64,000 nt of DNA, from positions 10,393,511 to 10,457,510 of the forward strand of contig OX457029.1 in the NCBI GenBank assembly GCA_949752745.1, in the 5' to 3' direction. Origin of the DNA: Protula sp. h YS-2021. Its lineage: Eukaryota; Annelida; Polychaeta; Sabellida; Serpulidae. This document shows, one piece after another, positions 1-10,135 of the stretch (position 1 is the stretch's first letter; the number at the start of each line of letters is the position of its first letter). A model generated the notes under the pieces. That model searched no databases and was not told where the DNA came from. It was given only the letters and a program-made list of their open reading frames with translations. A program made the position numbers and the translations under genes.

Positions 1-887
1 CCAATATGCGAGAAATTTACTGTGTTTTGTATTCACACTGTTCGGCTTGTCTGTGGCACTTATTTGTTTTTTTTTTCAGTATAAAATATAATTTCCCTAA
101 AATCATTAAAAACTCGAAATTGTATATTTGAATAGTTTTTATAAAACATTGCGAACTTTTCGTTCGTTTAGCCCCCACTGATAAGGTAATGGAATCCCAA
201 AGTTGCCTTCAAGTTTGTAACGCTCAGCTACCGTTAAGTTAAATTTAAGTGTTCGACTCTAAAAAAGATTTTAAAAATGATTCCGCCAAATTTAAAGTTT
301 TTAGTCGACCTTCAAGTTAATTCTTGTACGTGAATTCGGGGTCTGATCAGTCACCAGCCACTTTGGGATCCGACACAAATCACTTTCAGATCGGGCACAA
401 ATGCTTGCGTGAACTGTGGGTAGGCTGCTTTGTATTAAATGCCTCTAAATGAACCCTACAGCGGTAAGTTCATTGGGTTTCGACAAGTGTTCGAATCAAA
501 TACAAAGCACACCTTCCCTGTGATCTGTTGCTGTTGTAGCACAAACGCACGGAGGAGTGTTTCAGCTGGTCATTTAGCCCGGAAATTATATCTTTTTCCA
601 TCTTCGATACATTCCAGTAAATGTGTCATCGCCTTTGTTTTGAGTAGTAGTTTTCGATACGCAAATTCACAAAAACCTGAATATGGCAAACGAAGCTTTG
701 TACGCGGTTAGAAAACGCAAAATTTACGAATCATTTCTTTATAAGGAGTGCATCCAACAATCAGTGTATGTTTTAGTCTGCGTTAGTCTTTTCCAGTATA
801 GTGCCTTGTTTCGTAAATAACAAAAATATATGAATTCTTACTTGCTTGATATATTGTTATTTTTTAATAATAACACTGTTATTCTAG
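1..887. other. upstream flank of IFT57, no gene seen
   Basis: AT-rich sequence with no coding signature that I recognise. Short open frames here have no splice or family support. It should hold the IFT57 promoter. A pyrimidine-rich stretch followed by TAG at 885-887 could be the acceptor of a 5' UTR intron, which would start a UTR exon at 888. This is inference only. Confidence 0.4.
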
Positions 888-941
888 GATACGAGAAAAA
901 GGAATACATAGGACCGCACAAAGAAGGGGAAAAAATACAAG

Positions 942-3900
942 ATGGCGGAGGACAGGAGAGAAGAAGGCAGCCAGGGCGGGCCAGGCGACATCTACCAGCC
1001 GTTCGTCGTCATGGAAGAACTACTGGACAAGCTCAAGCTGCTGCACTACGAGGAGACGTTCTGCAGGCAGCTCGGGTTCAAGCCCTTCTCCCGGTATGTT
1101 CGCCAGTGTTTTTTGTTTGGTGGGGAGGTGTGAGGGGAGGGGGGGGGGGGGAGGCGGTCTGGTGGTGCTGGAATGCATTGCGTATTGAAATCGCAAAATG
1201 TTGTTTTTTTTTTTTTTTACTCTGAATGTCTTAAAAATCCTATAATAAATTGCTGAATTTTTTACCTCGATTTAAATCTTTTGATATAAATCATACCATA
1301 CTAAACGAAAAGGATGTATTTTGTTAATGGCGTGTTCTCCGCATGTTTCTTAGGAGAATTGTTCTTGTTTGCACCAAAAAAGAAATGTCAGAAGTCAGGT
1401 GTGGTTTGTATGTTCAGGCATTATTTCGCCCTCGCCACGAACCCGGGAGAGCAGTTCTATTATTTCACGTCTATTGCTGCCTGGTTACTGCAAATGAACG
1501 GTCGCCACTTCGAGCAACCACAGGAAGTAAGTGCTTCTCCATGGTTACCTATCCCCCTCCACGCCCTACCCCCCCTCAAAAAAAAAAAAAAAGAAAAGAA
1601 AAAAATATCAAACAGTATTATTTGGAGTCGGATGGAAAGGTTCAGGAATTAGATTGCATCGAATCGCGTGTAGGTTGGAGATGTTTAAAAAAAACAGTCG
1701 CATGTTGATGGGTACTGTTCTTCATAATAATAACAATAATAATAATAATAATATTTATTATTATTATTACTTGTGCAACATTGATTTGTAGGAGTCTAGA
1801 AATCAGGCGCAGTTAAATATATTGTCCGGAAATTCAAGCGTGGGTAAATTGCTTCAATGATCTTTTGCACAGTACGATGATCCAAACGCAACAATATCGA
1901 GCATCCTGGACGAGCTGCGGCAGCTGGGCCAGTCGCCCGACTTCCCGCCATCCAAGCTGAAGACTGGCTGCGGCGAGCATTGTATCTGGGTGGTGGACAG
2001 ACTGGCGGACGCCGCGCTCAAGGCCAAGGCGTTCACGTGGCAAAAGTGAGTCGTGAGCAGGTGTTCATGTGGTCAGAATGAGTAGTGTTTTGGTGTTCAT
2101 GTGGTCAGTGAGCAATGTTCGTGTGGTCAAAGTGAGTAGTGTTTTGGTGTTCATGTGGTCAGAGTGAGCGGTGTTCCTGTGGCCAAAGTGAGTAGTGTTT
2201 TGGTGTTCATGTGGTCAAAGTGAGTAGTGTTTACGTGTTCGTGTGGTGAAAGTGAGTAGTGTTTAGGTGCTCATGTGGTCAAAGTGAGTAGTGTTCATGT
2301 GGTCAGAGGGAGTAGTGTTCATGTGGTCAGAGTGAGTAGTGCCCAATTGATTATGGAGAGTCTAGCTTGAGGTCCGTGTCAGAGATGGCGTTGATTCTAG
2401 TGCGTAACATCGAAGGTTTTCCTGTGACTTGTTTCGCAAGCTCTTCCCTCCCTCCCTCCCTCCCTCCCTCCCTCCCTCCCTCCCTCCCTCCCTCCCTCCC
2501 TCCCTCCCTCCCTCCCTCCCTCCCTCCCCTCCCCTCCCCTCCCCTCCCCTCCCCTCCCCTCCCCTCCCCTCCCCTCCCCTCCCCTCCCCTCCCCTCCCCT
2601 CCCCTCCCCTCCCCTCCCCTCCCCCTCCCCTCCCCTCCCCTCCCCTCCCCTCCCCTCCCTCCCTGTTGATTCTAGTGCGTAACATCGAAGGTTTTCCTGG
2701 GACTTGCTTCGCAAGCTCTTCACGAACTGTGAATGCTCCCTCCCGCCCTCCCTCCGCATATAACCCAGTGTTTACATAGCCTCTGTATCCAGCCCGCGGT
2801 ACCCGGAGGAGGAGGCGGAGGAGGAGAACATCATCGAGGACGACGCGGAGTTGACGCTGCACCAGGTGGAGAAGGAGCTGGTCGACGAGGAGATTGAGGA
2901 GGAGTTTGAGGAGGAGGAGCATGTGCTCGGCCTGGAGGACCTCAAGAAACTGGGCATGAAGGACCAGGTGAGATGGTGAGGGGGTGAGGCTGGAGGGGGG
3001 AGGGGGGGTTAGATAGTGTTAAGCCTGGAGGACCTCAAGAAACTCGGCATTAGGGACCAGATGGGATGGCCTAATCGTCATTTAGAAATTAACTGTCTTG
3101 ATATTTTGACTTAACGCGTTTGATTTCTACATTGAAATATGATCTTTTTTATACCTCTATTTCGGAAAAATAAAGAGTGGTTAGAAATTAGGCTGATGTA
3201 AAATCCAAATTGCCAAAAAGTGTTAATTTCAAAACAAATATATGTTTTGAAAAAGGATTCTCAGCATTCCAAGCCCGAGCACATTATGGAGAGTAACACG
3301 GACGCCTCCGAGTGGAGACTGGAGGTGGAGAGAGTGCTGCCCAATCTCAAGGTCACTCTGCGCACAGACAACAAGGTGAGCCGCTCTTCTGGGAGAGTGA
3401 GAGATGATTGGTGACAACGTTGCTCGTATCTTGGAGAATCAGAGAGGATTCATGAAATATTATTCGTGGAGAATGAGGAAAGATTTGTGAAATATCATTC
3501 GTGTAGATCAAGCAATATTGGCCAATATTAACATTGATGTAGTAAATGAAAATCGACTATGTCAACAAAATAAGAATATAAATAAGTAAATTAAATGAAT
3601 AAATAAAAAACTAAATCAATCAATCGACAGATGAAATTAATATGAATTAGTTAAGAATGACTTAATGAAGTAAATAGAAATTTGGCACTATAAAAGATAA
3701 ATATTTATTATTATTAAAAATTAAATATGAATGATAATATAAAAAATAATAAAATAGAAATGGAAACGAACATACTACTGTGATCTTAAATACAAGCCAG
3801 TGCACTCATACCTGTGGTATATGTATTTCACCCCCTCTCTCCGGCACGGTTGGGTGGTGCAGGACTGGCGGGTGCACGTGGAGCAGATGCACCAGCACAA

Positions 3901-5976
3901 CGACAACATCAGCGCGAACCTGAAGGACACGAAGGGTCAGCTCGACAAGCTGTATGACGACATCACGCGCACGCTCGAGAAGATCGCGAGTCGCGAGAAG
4001 TACGTCAACAACCAGCTGGAGCATCTCCTACAGGTGTGCTAAAAATACCTCTGCCTCCTTACCCCCCCCCCAACCCAGTCCCTGCCCCTTCTACCCCCCC
4101 CCCCCCTCCCCCCGGAGCGTGTCAACAACTAGCTGGAGCATCTCCTACAGGTGTGCTAGGCCGCCTCAGTCCCTACCCCCTCACCTTTCCCCCACCCGCG
4201 CCCCCTCCTCTCCCCCGCCCCCGACCGCCATCTCCAATTCACCGTTCTACTAGCTTAGATAAAATTTTTAAATCATTGGCTTCGGTTAATTTTCTTAAAG
4301 AAACACTTGGATAATAGCGAGATCTGTAAGAATGCTCTGGAGGGAAAAGGGTTGATTGGCAAACAGACGTGCTTATGAAAAAGCTTGTTTGATTGACAGG
4401 AGTTCCGCGCCATGAGGGACCAGCTGGCGGAGACGAAGGAGAGGTACAGGGAGGCCAGTGGTGGCGGCGTCACCGAGAGGACACGCGCCCTAGCTGACGT
4501 GAGTACTGCCTTTCCCTCCCCTCCACACGCCCCTCTCCCCACACATACACACAGACGAGAGGTACGATGAGGCGAGTAGCGAGAGGACGTGGGCCGTAGC
4601 TGACGTGAGTGCCTCCTCCCGCCCACACAGACATACACACGCCCAATCTCTCCCCCCCCCCCCCCATCCGTTTGGTATCTATTTCCACGATCCCAGCCAT
4701 GTCATCGTAAGGAGGTCACACTGTAAGGCAAAGCTGCGATTGTTATTTAGTGTGAAACTATTGTATCCGGAAAGTACCCCTGAAAGTGTGCGCATTTATC
4801 AGTGTGTACGATTGACTGGTTCTATTCGATTAATCGTTATCCGATTAACCGATGTTACTAACATCGATGTTACTAACCGATGTTACTTGTTTGCAGATCT
4901 CGGAGGAGCTAGAGAAGGTTAAGCAGGAGATGGATGAGCGGGGAACCAGCATGACTGACGGCGGTAGGCAGCTTCTAATGTTCAGCGGTGGGGGGGGGGG
5001 GGGGCTTGGGTGGGGAGGGAGGTAAAGCAGGAGATTGATGAGCGGGTAACCAGCATGACTGACGGCGGTAGCCGGCTTCTAATGTTCAGCGGGGGGTGGG
5101 GGAGGGGGGGTGAAGCTGGTGGTGTATGAGCGAGGAACCAGAATGAGTGGCGGTGGTAGGTGGTTTCTTAAGTGTTCTGTTGGGGAAGGGGGGTAGGCTT
5201 GGGGAGGAAGGATGAAGCAAGTGACGGGGCTAGGCGGGAACTAACGTTCTAGGGGTGGGGAGGGGGGTGGGGGAGTGGGTGAAGCAGGAGAGGGGAGGAA
5301 TGACGGCAGTTGTGGGGGTCAGGGGCTGGGTGAAATATACTGATGTTTACAACAGTACATAGAGAGTGGAGAGAAAAATGTTGTCAAAAGTTAAATTGAA
5401 CTTGATTTAAAATCTCGGGGTGGGGAGGGGGAGAGATTTTTGTCTATTTGTGTGTATGTAAAAGCAGTGAATGCACATGTATGTGTGTGTGGCGGCGGTA
5501 CAGTGATGACGTCACAGCTTTGATGTGTGTGTCTGTGGCGGCGATGCGGTGATGACGTCACGGCTTTCGTGTATGTGTGTGTGTGCCTGTTTGTGGCGGC
5601 GATATAGTGATGACGTCACGATTTTGATGTGTATGTCTGTGGCGGCGATACAGTGATGACGTCACGGCTTTCGTGTCTGTGTGTTTGTACGTGGCGGCGA
5701 TACAGTGATGACGTCACGGCTTTCATGTGTGTGTGTGTGTGTTTGTACGGGGCGGCGATGCAGTGATGACGTCACGGCTGTCGTGTGTTTGTGTTGACAG
5801 CGCCGCTGGTGAAGATCAAGCAGGCGATACAGCGCCTGAGACAGGAGACGAGTCAGATAGATATCCGCATAGGCGTCGTCAACCACACCCTGCTGCAGGC
5901 CAAGCTCAAAGAGAAACACGACCAGAACCGCAGCGTAGCGAGGGCGGGGGAGCAGGCGGACGAGGACATCATTTAG
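942..5976 (+). CDS. IFT57: IFT57 intraflagellar transport protein 57 homologue, nine coding exons
   Basis: IFT57 (HIPPI) is a peripheral subunit of the IFT-B complex that carries cargo along cilia. Coding exons from GT-AG sites and conserved protein order: 942-1093, 1418-1526, 1873-2045, 2793-2967, 3265-3375, 3863-4033, 4400-4498, 4897-4963, 5801-5976. All phases join, giving about 410 aa with a TAG stop; the human protein is 429 aa. Recognisable blocks are FVVMEELLDKLKLLHYEE, HYFALATNPGEQFY and DFPPSKLK in the N-terminal calponin-homology-like domain, an acidic linker (exon 4), then a long C-terminal coiled coil with LEVERVLPNLKVTLRTDNK, ITRTLEKIASREKY, ELEKVKQEMDE and IRIGVVNHTLLQAKLKEK. 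The start at 942 lies in a good context (acaagATGG). The C-terminal tail after LKEK diverges from vertebrates. Almost every exon 3' end is repeated in the following intron (see findings). A truncated copy lies at 23.8-25.6 kb. Confidence 0.95.
2046..2345 (+). repeat. minisatellite in IFT57 intron 3 built from the exon 3/donor boundary
   Basis: About ten units of 24-27 bp, consensus close to GTGTTCATGTGGTCAAAG followed by TGAGTAGTG. The unit resembles the true end of exon 3 and its donor (TTCACGTGGCAAAAG then TGAGTCGTG at 2029-2054). Most units therefore carry a GTGAGT-like donor. Confidence 0.85.
2390..2721. repeat. (CCCT)n/(CCCCT)n microsatellite flanked by a 56-bp direct repeat
   Basis: A pyrimidine-only tract (about 2444-2664) changes from a 4-bp CCCT period to a 5-bp CCCCT period. 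It is flanked by two near-identical copies of a segment starting GTTGATTCTAGTGCG (2390-2445 and 2665-2721). It lies in IFT57 intron 3. Open frames on both strands here are Pro/Ser or Gly/Glu artefacts of the repeat. Confidence 0.9.
3021..3069 (+). repeat. degenerate copy of IFT57 exon 4 3' end in intron 4
   Basis: The segment copies the end of exon 4 (GGACCTCAAGAAACT, GGACCAG) and its donor region about 100 bp downstream of the real boundary. It carries substitutions, and the copied donor has become AGATGGG. Confidence 0.85.
4121..4158 (+). repeat. degenerate copy of IFT57 exon 6 3' end in intron 6
   Basis: GTCAACAACTAGCTGGAGCA and the following CTCCTACAGGTGTGCT repeat the last 29 bases of exon 6 plus its donor, about 100 bp downstream. 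The copy has TAG where exon 6 has CAG, so use as an exon in this frame would end translation. Confidence 0.9.
4557..4610 (+). repeat. degenerate copy of IFT57 exon 7 3' half in intron 7
   Basis: Copies the GAGAGGTAC...GAGGCGAGT...GAGAGGAC...GCTGAC part of exon 7 with the donor GTGAGTGC. An internal deletion relative to the exon removes part of the Gly-Gly-Val-Thr segment. Confidence 0.85.
4964..5330 (+). repeat. tandem copies of IFT57 exon 8 3' end in intron 8
   Basis: Following exon 8, at least two clear copies (5021-5093 and 5111-5180) and weaker ones up to about 5330 repeat AAGCAGGAGATGGATGAGCG, CCAGCATGACTGACGGCGG and the intronic TTCTAATGTTCAGCG segment, separated by G-runs. Copy quality decays with distance from the exon. 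Confidence 0.85.
5440..5800 (+). repeat. minisatellite with six TGACGTCA palindromes before IFT57 exon 9
   Basis: Units of about 46-58 bp with consensus GGCGGCGATACAGTGATGAC then GTCACGGCTTTCGTGTGTGT. The exact CRE-type palindrome TGACGTCA occurs at 5507, 5553, 5611, 5657, 5709 and 5767. The array runs up to the acceptor of the last IFT57 exon. Two units survive in the second segmental copy (25392 and 25437). Confidence 0.9.
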
Positions 5977-6296
5977 TCACCAGGGGGAGCGGGGTCGCGG
6001 GTAAAGGAGGGTATCATTAGGTCAGGGGGGGGGGGCAAGGCTTGCGGAAGAGGACATCATTTAGTCACGAGGGGGAGGGGCGCAGGCCGACTAGAATATC
6101 ATTTAGTCACTTGGGGGGAGGCGACGGACGGGGACATCATTTAGTCACCTGAGGGGGAGGGCAGGCAGAGGAGGCTATCATTTAGTCACTGGGGGTGGAC
6201 TTGCGGAAGAGGACATCATTTAGTCACTGGGAAGGGAGGGAGGCGAGTTTTGAGGAAGGGTGGGCGTCGTCAACCACATCCTGCTGCAGTCAAGCA
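5960..6296 (+). repeat. array of the IFT57 C-terminal/stop segment
   Basis: GAGGACATCATTTAGTCAC, the last coding bases, stop and first UTR bases of IFT57, recurs about seven times with G-rich spacers between 5963 and 6225. At 6265-6295 there is also a copy of an internal exon 9 piece (GTCGTCAACCACATCCTGCT). The first unit is the true stop; the others lie in the 3' UTR or flank. Confidence 0.85.
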
Positions 6297-6541
6297 GCCC
6301 GTCGAGGACATGGGGGTGGGGGGAGGGGTGAGGGGTGCATTTCAGCAGCGTGACCAGGTGGGAGCAACAACCCGAGAGTAACATCTAATGACCCCGTTTT
6401 TACAGACAGGTGAATTTGGTGGTTGTCGCATGCCAAAACAATTCGTCCAGTATGATCGAGTAGTGACTGTGATATATTTATTTTTTGACTGTTGTATTTC
6501 TGCAACGAACAACTAATGCAATCTCAGACGAACACCTCGGT

Positions 6542-6613
<72 letters not shown>

Positions 6614-7164
6614 CAAACTACATAAAAGGAAATTAAAACAATGAGGAATAGTTTAGTTAATGGATCACGGTGCCATTTTACAAACGACATCGATTGGTGT
6701 AAAATGTTCGGTAAAGTGGAGGTCGAAGTAGAATAAATTAATAATTGTTTCTGTTAGTTGTTTTCCACTCGTGAATCCAATACTGTCAGCAAACTTCAGA
6801 TGTTGTAATTCTGTATTTGTCTGTAAGCGATTTCGGCTCTTCTGTAAAACGTGGTGGGAAGTACAGTTCTTTAAGGTCAAGGTTAATTGTTCAGTTTTCA
6901 GCAGTTCATTTTATTCAGTTCTTTTAAAAGTACCCAAATACCGTCCAGTAATTTTTTTATTTTTATATTTTAATTCAATATAGTTAATTTAATTTAAGTA
7001 GGCTTTTGAAGTTGAAAGCAGGACTGTGGTTGTAAACGGAAAGTCACTATAAAAAAGCGGTTGATTAGTGTTATGTACAAAATCCGTCCAGTTTTGTTGT
7101 CATGTTAACGAGGCAAAAATAAATAAAATAAATCTTAAGAAAATGTCTTGATATTGAAGTGTTG
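6297..7164. other. IFT57 downstream flank with (AAT)n; also in the second unit
   Basis: No gene seen. An (AAT)n microsatellite occupies about 6543-6611. The rest matches 25.5-26.5 kb closely and so belongs to the segmental duplication. No IFT57 polyadenylation site was assigned with confidence. Confidence 0.6.
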
Positions 7165-7975
7165 TTATCCCCCGCCGTTCTGACCTAGGCGGGGGATATA
7201 GAAACGCACTGTGTCCGTCCGTCCGTCAGTCGCCAGTTTAGTTTCCAGACGATATCTCAGAAACTAGTGGACGGATCTAGTTCATATTTGGTATGCGTAA
7301 CAACCAAGACATCTAGATGCGCCTTTGGGGGTTTTTGATCGGATCGAAGCCCATTTGGATCTGTATTTGGACTTAGAATCCCAAAATTCGGATCTCAATG
7401 TGTACTTTGGTTTCCAGACAATATCTCCGAAACTAGTTAGCGGATCCGGTTAATATTTGATTAGCGTAACAACCAAGACATCTAGATGTGCCTTTGGGGG
7501 GTTTTGATCGGATCGAAGTCCATCTGGATCTGTATTCGGACTTAGAATCCCAAAATTCGGATCTCAATGTGCACTTTGGTTTCCAGACGATGTCTCCGAA
7601 ACTGGTGAGCGGATCCGGTTCATATTTGATATGCGTAACAACCAAGACATCTAGATGCGCCTTTAGGGGTTTTTGATCGTATCGAAGCCCATCTGGATCT
7701 GTATTTTAGCTTAGAATCCCAAAATCCGGATTTCAACGTGTACTTTGGTTTCCAGACGATATCATCGAAACTAGTTTGCGGATCCGGTTAATATTTGATA
7801 TGCGTAACAACCAAGATAGCTAGATGTGCTTTTGGGGGTTTTGATCGGATCGAAGCCCATCTGGATCTGTATTTGAACTTAGAATCCCAAAATCCGGATC
7901 TCAATTTGTACTTTGTTTTCTAGACGATAACTCTAAAAAATTTGCCGGATTCGATTCCCATTTCGTATGCATAAC
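7165..7975. mobile_element. hairpin-led tandem-repeat element, about 170-bp core units
   Basis: Begins with a perfect inverted repeat, TATCCCCCGCC/GGCGGGGGATA (about 7168-7200), followed by GTCCGTCCGTCAGTC and then four full and one partial copies of a core of about 170 bp. Core starts are near 7237, 7410, 7579, 7750 and 7915. Recurring words are GTTTCCAGACGATATCT, GCGTAACAACCAAGACATCT and GATCGGATCGAAGCCCAT. Bivalve pearl-type elements have this layout of unique ends around a tandem core. The second unit lacks this block (near 26518), so it was gained here or lost there. Short open frames inside are repeat artefacts. Confidence 0.7.
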
Positions 7976-8247
7976 AACAATATAGTATAGTTGTTTTATC
8001 TACTTAGTTTAAGTGCGAGATACAGCACCCGCCTTACTAATTACACCCACGGCGATTATGGCAATTACTGATTGCTCTTGTTTTTACTCCAGTTACTCGA
8101 GGGATACTCGAAACTGCGGAGCTGCGAACAAGCTTGACCCAAAAAAAAATCCAACGGGAAATAATATTGAATGTGATGATATCCCGATTATTAACCGCGT
8201 ACGAAAAACAATGGTCTGGAATCTGGGGTAGTGGCGGAGGGTAGGGG

Positions 8248-8748
8248 GGGGGGGACAGGCGGTCTACCCCTGGCGCCTTCCCCGCGGCGGTTTTCCCCCA
8301 GCGGTTTCCCCCTGGCGGTCTTCCCCCCCTAGGCGGTCTCTCCCCTGTCCTCCCCCCACGGCAGATTTTTTTTTAAACTTACATCAGCAAAACTTATAAC
8401 TTAAAACTGTAAGGTGGTGACACAGTAAAGCTGGTGATCTGTAAATTAAATTTCGTGATCGCATTTGAAAGATCAGTTTACAGTAAGTGTTTGATTGTAA
8501 TTTCGTAATTGGATTGTAAAGCAGATCAATTTCCTAGTGATAATTATGTAAAAGTAGATGAAAGGTGATGTTGAAAATTAAAAAAGGAATGAAATGTACA
8601 AGTTTTGTTGATTTAAGTTTTACTAACTAAAAAAAAAATCTGCCATGGGGGTAGAAGGACGGAGGGAGTCAGCCTACGGGGGGGAGATCGCCAGGGGGAT
8701 TCCGCCGGGGGGGGGGGGGGGAGGGGGAGAAGGAGACCGCTAAGACCC
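8248..8748. mobile_element. fold-back insertion with 9-bp target duplication
   Basis: An insertion of about 500 bp flanked by GGGTAGGGG at 8239-8247 and 8749-8757. The same flank appears once, without the insert, near 26598 in the second unit. The arms are inverted: left GGCGGT/TTCCCCC phrases, then GGCAGATTTTTTTTTAAACTT; right the complement, AAAAAAAATCTGCC, then GGGGGAGATCGCCAGGGGGA. The centre is AT-rich and non-coding. This fits a non-autonomous fold-back/MITE-like element. Confidence 0.75.
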
Positions 8749-8856
8749 GGGTAGGGGGATGGGGTTGGTGGACGGGGGATTTGGGGTGGTTGCTAACTGT
8801 TTGCTGTACAAAACCACTACATCATAGTTGAAAGAAAAACCCCTTTTGTGCTTATT

Positions 8857-9145
8857 TATTCCCCACAGGGAATATATGCGGTCGACCGCGTGTCTGTCGG
8901 TCGGTCTGTCATCAAGAGCTTGTTAACACGAAAACTTAAAAACTCCTGCAAGGACTTTAATGAAACTTGGTATGTAGCTTCTGTGGGAACAAACACAGAT
9001 CGGTAGTGTAAATCTGCCAGGTTCGTCCAAGGACAATGGACCAGCTGGACTTGGAAAATTTCAGCTCTTGGTTGACTGTTGATGGCCGTTTTTAATTGAT
9101 GGGGGGCCTGTGGGGAATATGTGGGCTATGCACACTGCTCTAGTT
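8857..9145. mobile_element. small insertion with 13-bp perfect inverted repeats
   Basis: TATTCCCCACAGG at 8857-8869 is matched by its exact complement CCTGTGGGGAATA at 9107-9119, with a short tail to about 9145. In the second unit the flanks join directly (CCTTTT..GTTTATT to CAAATTTGGCC near 26880-26890), giving an empty site. A second small hairpin and GTCGGTCGGTCTGTC lie just inside the left end. No coding capacity. Confidence 0.7.
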
Positions 9146-9340
9146 CAAATTTGGCCTTAAGACGCGAACAAAGAGCTCAAACAGTGTTACACCCCACTGT
9201 TGTTTGCTTGTGTTCCCCTTTGCAATAGCACACCACAATGAGGTGCGAAAAAAAAAAACAAAAACAACAGAACAAAAACATAAACAAAACATAGGCATCG
9301 GAGATGCACAGCCTTCAGCCAATAGTGATTACATCACTGT

Positions 9341-10135
9341 GGTCCAGTTACTCTTGAAATACCGCCCGGACAAAAAAAATATACAAGGTGCAACGGATAG
9401 AGCGACGGACCGGTCTTTGCACATCCACACTGTATATACTTTCTTCCTGCAAGGTCAAGTTAAGATCCGACGAATAATTGTTGAAATATCGCCCGGACAA
9501 GACAAGTTTAAGTACGACGGGCGGACAGACGAACGGACATCGGACAAAATGAACTCCGTTGCACATCTGCACTATATATACTTCCTTCCTGCAAGGTTTG
9601 TTGAAGATCCAATAAATAATTTTTGAGATATCGCCCGGACACGAAAAAAGTTTTAAGTGCGACGGACGGACAGACAGATGGACACGGGATAAATGGAACC
9701 CTCTTTACACATCCATGCTACATATACTTTCTTGTACGGGTTGGTGTGGATCTGATGAATAGTTTTTGTGATATACACCGGACAAGAAAAAAGTTTAAAG
9801 TGTGATGAACGGACAGACACGGGACATACTGAACCCCCGTTGCACATCTGCACTACATATACTTCCTTCTTGTAAGGTTTGGTGAAGATCCGAGTAATAG
9901 TTTTTGAGGTATCACCCGGACACGAAAAAAGTTTTAAGTGCGACGGGACGGACGGACTGACACAGGATAAATTGAATCCCCGGTTGCGCATCTACTCTAT
10001 ACATACTTTCTTCCTGTAAGGTTTTGTGAAGCTCCAATAAATAGTTTTTGAGATATCGCCCGGACAAAAAAAGTTTAGGGACAGACAGGCGGACGAACAG
10101 ACAGATAGCAATAACCTTCAGCCAATTTTGGCTGG
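9341..10135. repeat. degenerate tandem repeat, about 135-bp units
   Basis: About six units share GTTTTTGAGATATCGCCCGG, then ACAAGAAAAAAGTTTAA, CGACGGACGGACAG, TTGCACATCTGCACTA and TACTTCCTTCCTG. The matching stretch in the second unit is 27090-27715. Open frames in it are repeat artefacts. Confidence 0.85.

Noticed and set aside
439..711. 90-codon open frame upstream of IFT57
   Set aside because: No family resemblance, no splice link and ordinary composition for non-coding sequence.
2362..2922. Pro/Ser- and Gly/Glu-rich open frames
   Set aside because: Pure translation of the CCCT/CCCCT microsatellite and the acidic exon 4 antisense.
4121..4158. Alternative IFT57 exon
   Set aside because: A degenerate copy with an in-frame stop and no acceptor of its own.
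7488..7676. Short open frames in the 170-bp core repeats
   Set aside because: They repeat with the unit and break in each copy; no protein features.
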